Part shown: positions 44,901 through 58,605 of the stretch, piece by piece
How the letters are laid out: every line of letters begins with the position of its first letter
Numbering within the stretch: the stretch's first letter is position 1
From: Pelecanus crispus
Lineage: Eukaryota > Chordata > Aves > Pelecaniformes > Pelecanidae
Assembly: GCF_030463565.1 (NCBI RefSeq)
Contig: NC_134649.1
Coordinates: 196,001 to 260,000, forward strand
Reading direction: 5' to 3'
DNA: 64,000 bases
Program-made: the position numbers and the translations under genes
The notes under the pieces: generated by a model
What the model saw: the letters and a program-made list of their open reading frames with translations, nothing else
The model's database searches: none
Told to the model about the DNA's origin: nothing

Positions 44901-47900
44901 ATCCTGAATTACCTACAGGGCCGTGTCTTTCTGGACTCCAGCACAAGCCTTGTAGCTGTTGACAGGAAAGATCAGAGAAAGTATTGAGCTACTTTGGTTC
45001 TAACTTCTCAGTTTATATTAGTTGTTTCTCCATCCCCTTAGAGGTGCTTGGCTGAGTAGTACGAATTCCTCTTACAAATAGACATGCTTTGTGTTTGTCT
45101 GGAGTAAACACCTTCCCTTCTGCTAAAGCATTAAAAATAACAAGTTTCTACCAGTTCTGTGAAAACTTGTGGGGCAGTAGAGGAGAGCGCTCCGAGTCGG
45201 TGCCTTCACTGGGACAGTACACATTCTGTTTGGCCGGCTATATGGGCAGTCACCGCTTATGCACCAGCCTTCAGACACTGCGCTTCCATCTCCAAGCGTG
45301 CTGCCACTTGACCGACTGGTAGTTATGCCTCGTGAGAGGAACTGAGGATATTGCAGTGGACTGCAGGGAACATGGAGGGAGCTAGCATTATTGCAGTGGG
45401 ACAGGGCAGGGTGGGCACACAAAAAGCAGCCTTCATTAGTTCCATGCCTTGGACATGCTCTGTGGCTTGTTTTTACCTTTGCTTCACACTAAAGAAATGG
45501 CGATAAATCTCTGTATGCGCTGACTGGTGACTGTAGATCAGCTCTCCTCCTCTCACGCGTTCCTCTCCAGAATCTCAAAAGTTAGTACTAAAGGAACAGT
45601 TAGTTGTGTATCCAGCTCTTCAGGAAATCTCTGTCCTTCCGCGGCTTTATTCACAGATGAACTTGAGCATTGGTGTCCTTGGCCAGCAGGTTCTTAGTTC
45701 TTCTGAGACAGGCCTTTAAGTCTTGCTGGCCTCATCTCTCAAATGTATAGAATAGTACTGGGTTGGATTTTTTTTTTTTAAATGGGGATTGCAATTTTGA
45801 TTCACATCTACCTTTCTGAAAAGCATCATGATCTCAGTTTCTGTGTTTTGAAAGAAATGAGTGAGCCCTTTCTTTGCTTTTGAAAGTGAAGGCTTGGATA
45901 TTTCCTCTAAGAGGACAAAGGTTGAGAACCTCAAAAGGAAGGAGACATGTAAGTCACAGAGGGGGTAGGATTTAATATGCATGTCTGTTATCGGTATGTC
46001 CTACTGAATAACTTGTGTGTGTCTCTTTGCACATATTGTCTTTCATGAGCCTTCTTGTGAAGCACCAAAGTCCCTGGCAATTTACTAGAACCTACTTCAG
46101 GGCCCTGCGTTCACAGTTTGACCAGGTATGTAAGGTTCTTTGTGTCTCTGGCACTCTGCAAAACAAGAAATGTTTTGTAAATTTTTGCTAATTTCTGAGA
46201 TCATGGAGAAGAACATGCGACAGGAGGAGAACTCTTCTATAGTCACCAGTCAGGCATGTGGAAATCTCTCTCCTTGTCTTTCGTGTGAAGCAAAGGTGAA
46301 AACAAATCACAGAGCTTAGGCACAGCAAGACAGTTTCAGACCCCTCCTATGCGAAAGGCTGAGCCTCTTCTGACTCCCCTGGGAGTCAGCTAAATGCCTC
46401 AGGTAGCAGTGGCTTAATGAACGGTTGTTATTGAGTATGTTCATAGAATAACTGACCTGAAACTCTTGTAGCTGTTTAAGGTTGGAAAGGAGAGTCCATT
46501 CCTGCCTTGGGACACTGGCCATGGTAAGAAAATAGAAATACCAGCTGGCAGGACATAAGCAGCCCAAGCTATAGCCTTAGCTCTCATCTGGAGACTTGTC
46601 CAGTACTGCATGGTACCACTGTATGGGTGGGCTGGCATTTGCTAGCTCTGCTTTTCATGTATTTTGGCAGTCTGGAGAAAAGCCCTTTTGGTTGTTTACA
46701 GTGAAAAGATGAAGTCTGTAAAAGCTTAGTGCCGTTTTTTACAATGTGCTGTAGCTACAAATAGATTGTGCTAAAAAATCATGGCAGCATGACTGGCAAG
46801 TCTGGATCGTTTGTTTCCTCTATTGACTTTCAAGTTAAGAAATTAAGTTAATTGCTTTTGCGCATGCTGTAGCTGACCTTTATTTCACTCGATCCAACCA
46901 TCTCGCCTGTGCCACTCTCTATTAAGCTCCAGTGTCAAATTCTTAAATAATTAAGGAGAAAACTGGAAGGAAAAGGCCACTAATATCTCTCTTTTGAACG
47001 TTGCCTGAGGAATGTTAGTCTGTCATCAGGCACTCAAGGTGCTGATAGCTATCTTAGAGGAGAAGTGGGCAAGAAACCAGTGATTTACCTTCTGGTGGAC
47101 TAGATTTGTGTTCCAAAAAGCTTCCTATAATGGTTTAAGAGGGGTAGGTTGCAGTACTTGGACAGAAATGCAAACTCTGCCCAGGCCATATAAGAACTAA
47201 ATGGCATCAAACAAATATGACTCCTTTCCGTGGTGGGAAAACATTGGATAGGGTGGTTCTCTGTGGCTTTGATCTGCGTGGCATCTTTTTGAAGAACCAG
47301 CTTGCAGGCTGGTAGGTACAAGCACAATATGTGTTTTGACCTAGTTCCTGGTTGCTAGATTTGCATGGGAGTTTTAATTGTTATGGGGTTTCTTGCTGTT
47401 GGTCCATATTCAAAGGCAAAGAGAATTAATTGTCAATGAAGAGGGAGATAGGGGAGTGTGGAAGGGTTCTGTGCCTGCATGGCTCTGACGGAGCTGAACA
47501 CGTGAGAGGCCCTGAGACAAAAGTGTCGTGGTGGTGGAGGCCTCTTCTAGTCCTCTTTATTCTCCCAAGTCAGTAAGTTCAGTTCCTGATTCCTCTGTGT
47601 AATCTGCAAGCTGAAAGAGACCTGGCCAGACTGGGTAGCATTAAGGAGGGGTTCCTGTTATCAAGTGCGACTTCGGCGAGCTCAGTGCAAGGCAGACTGG
47701 TGAAAGGCAGTGGCTGAGTTGACTTGTCACCAGTATTGAGAGAAGAAGGTGTCCCTACTCTGCTAGGAACCTCCTTGGCTTCTCCCAAATGCCTCTCTTT
47801 TCAATGCTGAACAGACAAAGCCTGTATTTGCTAGCAGAAGGGACAGGAGGCCTTGAAGCTCTGCACTTTGAAATAACTTTCTCTGTCCCACTCATTGTCA

Positions 47901-50900
47901 CTGTACTCCATGCTGTAAATCAAATCCCAGGAATCCAGACCATGCAGAGAATCCTGTCAAGTGGCAACTAGATCCAAGAGTGCAAAGTCAAAATGCAGCA
48001 AAGACAGACGTTGGCAGAGGACAGCTGCTTTTTCTCGAGGGCTAGCAGAATACAGTCCTTCTGTGCTTTACCACCCCAGCCACACAGAGTCCACAGCTGG
48101 TTTAATATCTGATTCTTAAAAGGAGATGACATTCAGCAGGTCATCTTCAAAACAAGCAGGTGAGAGGGAAGGAAAGCTACCTAGAATGAGACTGTTAACA
48201 GTAGGGAGGTTTAAGGAGTCTAAATAGATGCTAGAAATCCAAGACAGGAGCCTCTTGCCAGAAATTTGGTATCTCAATAGGCAGACAGGAGGAAATCTCA
48301 GAATTATTTCCTTATTTGTGACAGCCATTCCCTCCTTGATACAAGTAGGTTCTCTCTGCTTACACATTTCATATTGATCAGTTGTCAAAAAAAAAAACAA
48401 AACAGAGAAATAGGACAGATCATGAGCTGTACCTCCAAGTCAGTCAGAATCAGCATTACCTAGACAGTTCAAAACTAGGAGAAACATGCAGTTTTCTTGA
48501 ATCCGTGCTATGTTCTGTTTGTAAGAACATGTATCCTACGATGCATATTCTTATTAAAATTAAGAAATCAGAAGCTGTCCAACTCTGCAACTTACAGGAG
48601 TCTTCAGCCCTGGAATCTGGAACAGGGCATCTGCCTCAATGCCAACAGGAACAGTTTTGTGGGAGCCTCTGTTCAGGGACTGGCAGCAAATCACAGCTGA
48701 AGTCCCACTGACAAGGAAAACATGGAACATTCGTTTGGTTTCCAAAGGGACCATCTATAAGTCTGCCAGGAGTTTGTGGAGTGAGGGTCCCAGATAAGAG
48801 GGTATCTTAAGGTGTGTTTAGGTTTCCTTTTGTGGGTTTAGCTGGAGACATTTAACAAGTTACAGCTCCGGCTCCTCACAGCTGGAGATAATGCCCCTGT
48901 GCAGAGCTGTGTTCTCGATTCATGTGAATGCCATACACTTTTCATAGCAAAAGCACGCAAGGCTAGCTTGAGTCAGCAAAGCTGCTGAAGGGAACAGAAT
49001 GTCTTGTGACCGATTCTGCACCTGGCAAACTAGATAGAAGTGCTCATCTTATCCATTAATGTAGCTCAGTGGTGGTGTAACTTCCAGTTGAGGGGCATTT
49101 AATGAACAATTAGGAACAGTAACTTCTGGAAATAGATACAGCTGTTTCCAAAGTGAACATCTGTATCTTCAATTAGTGGTTCTAAAATGGCTGAGCTATC
49201 AAATTGCTCTTTAGCATAAAAGTGAGACAGTATGTGCCATTAGGAAGCAATGAGATGGTTGCTATGGTTAGCACAGTATAGAAATAGAAGTTGCCTGGGA
49301 GAGGAGCTGTAGATGGAAAATATCACAGGGAGGAGGGAAGATAGGAAGACACAGGCAAATGGTTAGGAGAGGAGTATCTCCTTGGATGTGGCAAGTGCCC
49401 ACAACCTCCCGTATCTTACCTCCTTCTCTTGCCATGCTGCTGGTTCACCTTTGTAGTAGTTCCCCAGGAGGCAGTCAGTCATTTTGCAGAGCCTGTTCTT
49501 ACCTTAAAGCACAATCAGTTCTCCTGACATGCAGTAACAGTATGGTAAGGTAAGTTATTAAATATCTCCAGCTATATCCACAAAAGGAAACCTGAGCATG
49601 CCTTCAGACACCTCAGCCCTCTCCATCCTGACAGACTTAGCAATGGTTCTGGAAACGGGACCTTGTTCTTCTTCACCCCAGACCATTCTGTGCCCCTCCT
49701 GCTTTGTGTAGGTCTCCACACCACATGCTACTGGTTTCGGCAGTAATTAATCCGTTGTGCTTTCCCATGTTCTTGAAAATCTGTTGCTGTCTGGTCCTCC
49801 CAGAGATAGTTGTCTTTTGACCCTAATGACTGGTTACTGCTGTGTTTTTCCTTTCTCTGTCCTGCCTAGTGTGGTTCTCAATTAATTTCACTCTTTGACT
49901 CTGTGCCTGTTGAGAAACTTCTCTCCTTCTTGGAGTTGTCTTGCTGATGCTGTCTTCTTTCTGTACCTTTTTACACCAAGTTCTCTACTTGCAGAGTTCT
50001 GCAGCTTTTAAGGCTTTTTCTCTGCCTCTGAGCTGTTCTAAAGTCAGTGCCTATTTTGTCCCAAATCAGCTGCTCTCTTCTTTCCTGTTCTTAGCACTTA
50101 CAGCTCCTTTTACACTGAGAGAATTAGGTTGTACTGGTGTTTTCTGGAAGCGTATCTGTGACCAGTTGTCCTGTTTGTCCTCCTGAAGACAACTGGGTAG
50201 ACGCTCTGGTTGGAAACTCTATCTGGAGCCCTTGAAGGAGTATAGAACATGTCACCGGCTCTGCTCTGGCTCACCTAACGCTCTTGCATGTGCTGCATCC
50301 TTCTGCACTCAATCCTCTGTGTGCTGTATTGCCAAGCCTCCCGTCGGGGTTAGGTGCAGTGCCTGTCACCCTTTTCTCCATGTACAGAGCCACACATCAG
50401 AAAGCCCTTGAACTCTAAGGGGGTTTTAGTGCATGTGTTCTTGTATTCCTGAGTGGGTGCTTTTCTACCCTCTACCTATCTTCAGTCTAACTGGAATATG
50501 GGTAGTAGTGGTAAATATACCATGCGTACACAAAATTCCCATCAGTCTGTGGCTGGGTTGTTAACTAAAGCTAAAACCAATACCAGGAGATTTCCCCTTG
50601 TTAGCAGGCTGAGGTCAATGTGGGTGTGCTTTCAGGTCTACAGTCCCTAGGCGATGCTTTGCTTCGTGGAAATGTTCACTCTGTCTGCACACTGCTTTGT
50701 GTTTCCCTGTCCTTTGTAATTGTTTATTCAGTTCCTCCAGATAAGGCGTGTGTCCTATTGTACATTCACAGGGCTTTATTTCAGTGGTGCCATAATTTTA
50801 ACTATGTGACTCAGTATCCCAATATGCAAAATCATCACACGCTATTTTGAAACTTCCATAAAAAATAAAAACTCATACATACAATAGTACTTTCCGGCTC

Positions 50901-53900
50901 AAACACCATTGGTTTCCCCTTCTTTTCTAGGTGCAGTTTAAAATCCCTCATTTTATGTCCTGTGTGGTTTCATTTGTGACCTGTTTGCTGACCGCTTGTA
51001 TACTCCCTTCCGTTGCTCCACAGGACAGCGCATAGCTCTGCCCTAGCCTTCCCTTACAGGGACTCAGCACTTTGCTACAGCTTCTTGCCTCTCAATTTTC
51101 AGCTGATTTTTGTATTCCCACTAAAAATATATTTTCCCTTTCCTAGTATACAGTGATTTTTATCTTTCTTTAGCTAAGAGAAAATCACTGAACTCTTAAG
51201 GAGATAGATCTTTAGATTTAGCCATTGATAAATAAATAGATACTTATTTATCTATTTCTGCAGAGTGTTTGAAGACCTAAAAATAGAAAGTATATGAAAT
51301 AAATCTTTACTGTAGACTTTTTCAGACCACAAGAGGCAGAACACTTGCTGGTGGACCACAAAGCACTGCCTGAAGCCAATTACTCATCATTCTCAGCTGT
51401 TGAATCACACTAGAAACCTAAAACTACAGCACTTTCCTAATAATGTTTTTATTATAGTAAGTAGTTACTGTAGCCGTCATGTGTTGTAAATACAAGCTGG
51501 AGGAGGAGGCTGTGGGACAGCCCTTTCAGCTGTGATCACACAGTGAGCTGGCTGTGCCCTTTGCTCGTCTCTGGAAAAGAAACAAAGAGCTTGGATGTGC
51601 CCAGAGTTGCTGGGATCGCTGCATCTCTTCAGGCACCGGAATCCAACAGTTAGGCACCAGTTTGCACTGCAGGCTCCCACCTAGCACTAAAAATATCTCT
51701 TAGCCTTTTCTGGGCAGTTTACGCCAAGCTCCAGCTGTAGCCCTCACCTGGTGTTTTTCCACTTACCTTGCCTGAAAGTCTCATCTCATCTGACACAACG
51801 CTACCATTAAAAGGTAAGGAGCAGTAGAGTGGGAGATGTCCTCCCGTTCTGGTAAACACATCCAAGTGCATCCACTGGGGTGTTAGAGATTGCGTTTGAA
51901 TTCCTGAGCTGGAGCCAACACACAGATTTAGGACTGCACCAAAGCAAAGATGACTCCCTAACCACGGGGCGCTGCCAGTCCAAGGGTGTTCTTTGTGTCC
52001 CCTGTTGAGATAGCGCGGCTTGCATAATTAACTAATTATTCCTTAGAGTTGTTGGGGGAGGGAGCAAAGACACTCACTATACAGTCTGGCGTTTGGGACG
52101 CAGATGTGTGAAGGTCCCGTTCACATCTCTGTGCTAGTGGGTGTTTCGGCTGTCCACAAAAGAGAGAAGCTTCAGCCGGAGGGGTTGAGAGCAATCCTGC
52201 TCTGTCTCTGGCAGGGAGGGAGGCAGAGGTCACCCATCTCCGGAGAGAACGTGCCGATGAGCAGGCCGCTGTGCCGCCTTCTTTTGGGTTCTCTCTCGTC
52301 CTCTGAGAAGAGGGCAACTGGGTACAGGCCTCTGGCTTTCCACCCAGGACTGCAAGGGAGGAGCTGCCGGTGAGGCTCTCTTGTCGTTGGAGCGCAGAAG
52401 CGATGGCGCAGTGTTGGGGCCCAGTTTTTGTTTCTCAGCGGTTGCCTCTGCAGCTGCTCCGCTGGTTGGTGCCTGTGGAGTCCCCAGCGGGGGCTGGTTG
52501 CCCTGCGGGAGCCTTGGCTCAGGGCCGCGAGGGCTGAGGCAGCCGAGCCTCCTGCGCCCCGGCAGAGCTGCTCTGAAATACGCTCTTCCAGTCTCCTTAA
52601 TGCTCCTTTAAGGCAGACCAGGACTGGGATGTAAACAGCATGTTGACCGTAGGCATGGACAATAACAAATTGGAAGGTGTTTCGAACAGTCAGGATGAAT
52701 GAAAAAGTAATCCCAAGAGCCCAGAGAGCAAAATGGTCATGGCAAGAAATAACAAAGAGATTTAAACTGAGGAAGTACAATGACTTTATCATATCGTCTC
52801 AATCAAAACATATGCTGAACCCAATACAGCCATTGTTGTCTGGAAAAACAAAACAAAAAACCTGGGAGCCTGGGATTCTGTGTACGTAAATAGAGTATCC
52901 TGAAAAGGATTCTCTCAAAGCTTTTAGGGGAAAGAAAGAGAGGTAAAAATAACTGATGGATTGCTGCAAGAAGAAATAGTTAATTGCTTTTATCAGCAAT
53001 TGTTGCTGTTATTTCACTCTAACAAAGAATTTGTGTTGTAATCTAAAAACCTTAATCTAGTCCTTTGAAATAAAAATAAACGTTTTTTTAAGGACAGTTC
53101 ATTAGTAAAACAGTTTACTGTTGCAGCCAAGAAAAGCCCTACATCAGCTTTGGAATCTAATTTACAGCCTGTGGAAGCTAGCTGAGACTGTGGGTCATCC
53201 TCTCTCTGGAGTGTGAAGAACTGGCCGAGCTGCTTTCCGTGTGCCTGGGCAGTCTCCTTTGGAAGCGGGCTGTAGCTCAGAATGCGATGGTGGCCGTCTC
53301 CTACATGGCTAAGCTTCCAGAATGGGAGAAAGCCGCCTTCCCTCGGCCAGGGCAGAGGCTGATGCTAGCACGCTCTAGGCTCGCGTTCAGCCTCTAAAGG
53401 TCAAGCCAGAGCCAGACATAGCCGTTTGCTTTCTGTGCTGTGTTGGTGGCAGTGGCAGCTACTGCTGCTTGCACAGGGCTGGGCCCTGTGCCGTGCTGTG
53501 CTTAAGGCAGCTGCCTCTCTCTGCTAAGGGAAGGAAATGACAGTTTTCTTTAAAATTGAATTTGCCCAGAATCTTTCCTTTCTAGAACACACCACAAATG
53601 CCCGCACACTGTTCAGAATCTCTTCAGCCCACCCCTCTGCAGAGGGGTTTCTTCTTAAATTTATCGAGGACTCTCTCCTTGCATGGTTTGAGCACACAGA
53701 CAGCAGGAAGGCTGTGTGCAAGCTTTCCTCATGCTGCTCTGCAGCACATTCCAGTTCATACTGCTGGTGCTGTGGTTGCCCACAGATTGCCCACACTTCT
53801 GCCCGCAGCTATGAAATTGCCTAAGCACGTCTCAAGGTTTGATACATCCCTCTGACCCGTTGCAACAGGTCAGGGCTGTTACTCCTGCAGTACAGTGAGG

Positions 53901-55199
53901 ATGCCCAGGTACAGAGAAGCTAAGAGATGTTTCTGAGACACACAAGTCTGTAGGTAAGGAGGAGCTGAATGATGAATTTGCAATTGCTGGCTTGTATACT
54001 GGCTGTCAAAGTAATCTTTGTGTTTATTTTTTAATTCCTGAGCCCATCTGACTAGCTGGCAGAGCTTCCAAATCTCCACCAGCCAGCCAGACCTCATCCC
54101 ACCAGCTGTACGCTGTTCAATTTGCATGCTGGAGGAAGGAGCTTCAGCAGCTGTGTGCCCTTCAGGTGCTGGGTGTAGGACATTGCTTCCAGCAAGAGTA
54201 TGTTCACTCCTCTCCCTCACTGATAAACAACACAGGGCTTCCTTGGTCTTGTGGAGGGGTGGGTCCATATTGCAGTAGGAGATAGGAAAGTGTATTTGCA
54301 CAGATGGGATAAGAGGCAGGACCCTGCTCAGAATTCTGTGCAGGACCTTTCCTCCCTTTCCTCTGGTCTTTATAGTCTCTCTCCCGAGGAGCTGTAGCTT
54401 GCTGTACTCGGTACAGTCCTGGAGTGTTTGTGAATGAATGCATTGTTTAATATTCTCTGAATGGACACCATTTGGGGCTGGATCCTTTTTCTCCCATTGG
54501 CACTGAAGAAGCTGCAGTTGGAGACTTCACAGCCTCAGAATGAAAGAGTCAGTTACTATCTCAGCGTTATGATGTCATTTCAGAATGAAGGAAATGGCAG
54601 TCTTTCAGCTTGCACTTGGTCATGTTAATTATGCAAATCTATGCACTCTGAGAACCCTCATGCACGGTTTTGACTGTCTTCAGAGGTGGACTTTTTTTTT
54701 CAATAGAGCATCAGGAAGACCATGTAATACAAGGCTCAGCTCTTTGCTAAAGTGTAGCAAAAGGTACCGAACCATAGCAATATCTAGGATCTTCTTGTAA
54801 GAACAGTCTTTTCAGAAGTGCCACCCTGAAGAGATATGTTCATAACATCAGGTAAGAGATCATAAAGTTAGGAAGAGTTGGTTTGCAATCACTGTGGCTT
54901 GTGTGCCTTGATAACATGTGCAGACTGAAATTTTGGTGTTTTTCTATCAATGTACTATTAGTGTTTGCTTTAAAGGTAGAACCTGGCCTGGTAAGCCCAA
55001 ATAATCTTAGGGACAAAGGAGGCAAAGGGTGTGGGAAGGACAAGGGAGGTAATGAGGAATAAAGAATGCTCCCTGCATGGGGAGAGGATTGGTTTCTGTG
55101 TGGTCAGATGAAGTCTCCATCCTCTGTATGGCAAGGTCCTGAGAGCTCTGCAGGCCAGACTTTACACCCTGCCATCAGATACATGCAAACTTTGGTAAG
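41961..55199. other. Long intron 2 stretch with little recognisable content
   Basis: No supportable exon or clear mobile element is seen. It contains a CA-rich tract (about 43651-43693), a small AT-rich inverted repeat (51234-51257), a moderately CpG-rich patch (about 52090-52600) and an unassigned 71-codon open stretch (53182-53397). None can be assigned a function. Confidence 0.4.
43651..43693. repeat. Imperfect CA/CG-rich microsatellite
   Basis: Alternating CA with CG interruptions (cacacgcag, then acacacacgcgcgcacacacac). It is short and imperfect. Confidence 0.8.
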
Positions 55200-55335
55200 A
55201 TCCCTCCCCTGAGCTTTCTCTTTTCCAGGCTAAACAGTCCCACCTCTCAGCACTCCTCTCATCAGAGATGTGCCAATCCTTTAATCATCTTTGTGGCCCT
55301 TATGGTTCGTTACAATTTGGTGTACCAGTCAGAGC
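55200..55335 (-). mobile_element. CR1 fragment, minus orientation
   Basis: 'agctttctcttttccaggctaaacagtccca' and 'ccaatcctttaatcatctttgtggccctta' are the reverse complement of a CR1 C-terminal segment. Confidence 0.75.
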
Positions 55336-56012
55336 ATCATGACTGACTTCAGCACAGTCTCGCCCTTGAAAGACGACTCTTTAGTGCTCTGGCCTAGGTG
55401 ATCCTGTTTCACAAAGGTGAGGACCTGGGTTCCAGTGCCCTGACAATTGGTCTCTGATTTCAGCATGGTGAGTTGTAAACACGGTTCTTCCAGTTCTGAT
55501 CAACAGAATAATAAGACCTCTGAGGTTTGATGGTCTGAAAGATTAAAGTAAATGACAAGCAGCAGCTCTTGCAGCTATCCTTGCCAGCCCTTAGGACCAG
55601 TCCAGAATTTACTGTTCAGCTACAGGGGGTTTTAGGTGCTTTCAATTAGAGAGGCAAAACACATTGCATACAGGGATCCGTATTGGCAGCGTGACCTCCT
55701 CTTCTGCCTCCACGGCCATCTGTCTACTTCTAGGATCATCTCTTCCTTGGGCATCCTGTTTGTCACATAGTTACCCTAGAGCACTGTCCTTTGTTTTAGC
55801 CTAGACTGACCTCCCCGCATAGTCCTCTTTGCTTGACTGCTAATCACTAAAACCAAAGTGTCTGGTCCTTTGTTCTCCCACCCTCTGTCTCTTTGCGCAT
55901 GTAGACAGCCCTGGATGGTTAATTCACACTGACTCCAAAATCTGCGTGGCTTTGCTCATCACTTGCTATCCTTTGCCATAACCAAATTAATTCTGCACTC
56001 AATGGGCCACAT
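55336..56012. other. Intron 2 sequence without recognised content
   Basis: No exon or confident repeat lies between the two CR1 pieces. Confidence 0.4.
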
Positions 56013-56365
56013 AATCATAGAATATCTCAAGGTGGAAGGGACCCATGAAGATCATTGAGTCCAACTCCCTGCTCCTTGCAGGACTAGCTAAAACTAAACC
56101 ATACGACTAAGAGCTTTGTCCAGCCGCTCCTTGAACTCTGACGGGCTTGGTACCGTGACCACTTCCCTGGGGAGCCTGTTCCAGTGACTGACCACCCTCT
56201 CGGTGAAGAACCTTTTCCTCATGTCCAACCTGAACTTCCCCTGGCCAGCTTCATTCCATTTCCTTGTGTACTATGGCATCAGATCAGCACCTCCCCCTCC
56301 GCTGCCCCCCTTGAGGAAGCTGTAGACTGTGATGAGGTCACCCCTCAGCCTTTCTGATATGTAAG
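56013..56365 (-). mobile_element. CR1 LINE 3' end, minus orientation
   Basis: It begins 'aatcatagaatatctcaaggtggaagggacc' and continues through 'cctggggagcctgttccagtgactgacc' to 'tgaggtcacccctcagcctttct', a standard CR1 3' terminal segment read in reverse. Confidence 0.9.
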
Positions 56366-56367
56366 CT

Positions 56368-56441
56368 ATAGAATCATAGAATGCTTTGGGTTGGAAGGGA
56401 CCTGTCTATACATACTCTTCAAAAAAAAAAAAAAAAAAAAA
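56368..56441 (-). mobile_element. Minimal CR1 3' tip followed by an A run
   Basis: A second CR1 3' tip ('tagaatcatagaatgctttgggttggaagggacct') directly follows the previous CR1. A run of 21 A lies at 56421-56441, followed by A/C-rich sequence. It is probably an independent, severely truncated copy. Confidence 0.75.
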
Positions 56442-56899
56442 CCACAACACCCCAAAACCAGAAAAACCCCAAACCAACAACCAGACTTTTCCTCCCTCCC
56501 CACTAACGATCCATCAGTGCAGCCTGCACATCCTGAAATGCCCCCTTAGTGTTAGCCATGAAAGTTTCTCTAGTATTGCCTGGAGAAGCTGTTGTTCAGT
56601 GCCTCTGGGACATTTTTTGTGTAATGCCTCCATGGTCAGTTCCAGCTGACTGCCGTCAAAGAGGTGGCTGCCCTGTAGAAAGAGAGCTTTGTGTGTGCCC
56701 TCTGTGGTCCTTCAGGGTGAAGGTGATATTATTTCTGCAAAATGATAAGTAATGTGATCTATGTGGAGAAGGAGAATGCCCCTGTCTGTTTTCTGAAATT
56801 TCAGCCAGGTCACGAATGAGGTGCACTTCTGTATTAAATCTTTACATATGTTATGCAGCAAGCACTTTCTGTGGGTAAAAGGCAACTAATGCCATGAGT
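56442..56899. other. Intron 2 sequence without recognised content
   Basis: Begins A/C-rich. No exon or confident repeat is seen. Confidence 0.4.
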
Positions 56900-57560
56900 C
56901 AAAAACTACCTAAGAGGCAGAAAACAAATTAGAAAACAAATATATGGTCAGTTTGTGCAGCATCCAGAGGTAAATCACAAGGGCTTCATGATTTCCTACT
57001 AAATATAAAGCTGATCAATACAGTAATGACAAGCAAAGGGGTTGGAATGAACATGGAGGTGGCTAAATTTATAGCTGACTCAGTTACTTATATCTAGAAA
57101 AGACCGTGAGGAACTTCTGCAACTAAATTGAACAGTCATCATGATGTCCCATTAAATTCATTGTCAAAAAATGCAAAATCAAGCACAGTAGAAAAATTAA
57201 ACCTTCCAGACTCCTTATAAGGTCTCAGTTAATAGTGTCATGGCAAGGTGAAATTTGGATGTCACTGTGTACCCCTAACTGAAGATCATTACTTGGTGCA
57301 AAGCTAGTGTCAGGTTATGTTATGAGGCATAAAAAAATAGGATGGGGAATAATACAGAAAATACAATAATGCCACCCTGTGAATCTTGTGTGTTCCTTCT
57401 CGTCTTATATACTTCTGCTCTTACTCATCCTAACGGCCACAGCAGAACTAGAAGAGTTTCAGGGGTAAGTGACAGTGGTTATGAGGGACTAGAGAAGCTT
57501 TCCTCTTAAGGAACAGATGGTAAAGACTGGAGGCTTTCTGCCTTGGTGGGGACGTGATGG
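56900..57560 (+). mobile_element. Ancient CR1/L3-like relic, plus orientation
   Basis: From about 57300 the order of blocks matches the CR1 C-terminal region: 'ggaataatacagaaaatacaataat', then 'gaactagaagagtttcagggg', then 'cttaaggaacagatggtaaagactgg'. Upstream, 'agctgatcaatacagtaatgacaag' and 'ggctaaatttatagctgactcagtta' recall the reverse-transcriptase region. Decay is heavy. Confidence 0.5.
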
Positions 57561-58605
57561 ATAGAAACGTTTTCTGGAAGCGCACAGGCATTGCGATGAC
57601 TGCAGTAATCAGAATTTGCCCGAATGCACGAAGTGAAGATTCGTATGAAATGAGAAATCCAATGCTAATGAAGTTTACTCCCACAGTTACTGGGGGAGAG
57701 GAGATTTCATTTAATGTAGCAGCTTGCGAGCATAGTTTGAGAGGGCTGAGCAAGGTCAGAGATCTGTGTTCAGAATGCGTGTAGAGATCTGTGGTCAGAG
57801 TGCTATGTTGAGTGTTGTTCCAGGCAAGTTGAAGACAGCGGTCTTCAGGAACCTGAGAAGGATATTCCTCATACTAGTAAATCTAATTAAGGGATTTCGC
57901 CATTTGCAGTGGTATTTCCAGGCATGCATTTCATTGTGATAGGGCTCTAGTAAGGACAAATATCTGGCAATGACCTGAACAGTGTGCTTTCAATCACTAT
58001 GTCCGCAATGTCAGTTGCACCGCTACTCATTTCTGTTGCACCTAATTTTTGTTGATAAGAAGAAGGATGCCCCAGTCCATGTGTTTAAATCTTTTGTCTG
58101 CAGCTGCTTCTGCAGACCTGTATAGAGGAAGCAGACAGCAAAGGGCTCCTCAGACTGACGAGTGCTTGGATTCCCAGACTTTGGGATGATGGGTATTCCC
58201 TCGCTGGGCGCAGCCCAGCATTTACTGTGTCACATGCAGGGGTGCTACTGTCACTGAGCGGAGGGACACAGCTGCTAGCAGCCTGGGCGTGAGCAGGGAC
58301 TGGCGCACTTGCCCTGGTGAGTTCACAGGCCGGGTTAGGTCACCATGTTGCTGTCTCATTCACCGTTTGCAGTTCAGCCTGGAGTTTCTGTGCTGTTCTG
58401 CTTTATCTCTGAATTAAGCTGAAGAACAGTTTTGGGGTTTGGCATGCATGTGTGTGTGTGTGTGCAGTGATTCAGTGTTTCTGGAAGTGGCCTGTCTGTA
58501 TGGCTGTGCTCCTGTATGCTTCTGAGAACCAACTGCTGCAACAGAAGAAAGGGCATCTGCCCAACAGCAGGTCAGGAGCAAAGCCCTGGAGGGCTGCACT
58601 GCTTC
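57561..58605. other. Intron 2 sequence without recognised exon, with a short TG repeat
   Basis: No exon is recognised. A (TG)8 microsatellite occurs at about 58449-58464. Confidence 0.45.

Noticed and set aside
46441-46500. CR1-like phrase (tcatagaata ... aaggttggaaagg)
   Set aside because: The match is limited to a few short words without the surrounding CR1 order, so it is not callable.
51234-51257. AT-rich inverted repeat (AAATAGATA / TATCTATTT with a 6-base loop)
   Set aside because: Short AT-rich palindromes are common by chance and no functional context is visible.
53255-53300. tRNA-like phrase (gggctgtagctcag)
   Set aside because: No T-arm box or cloverleaf can be formed from the following bases.
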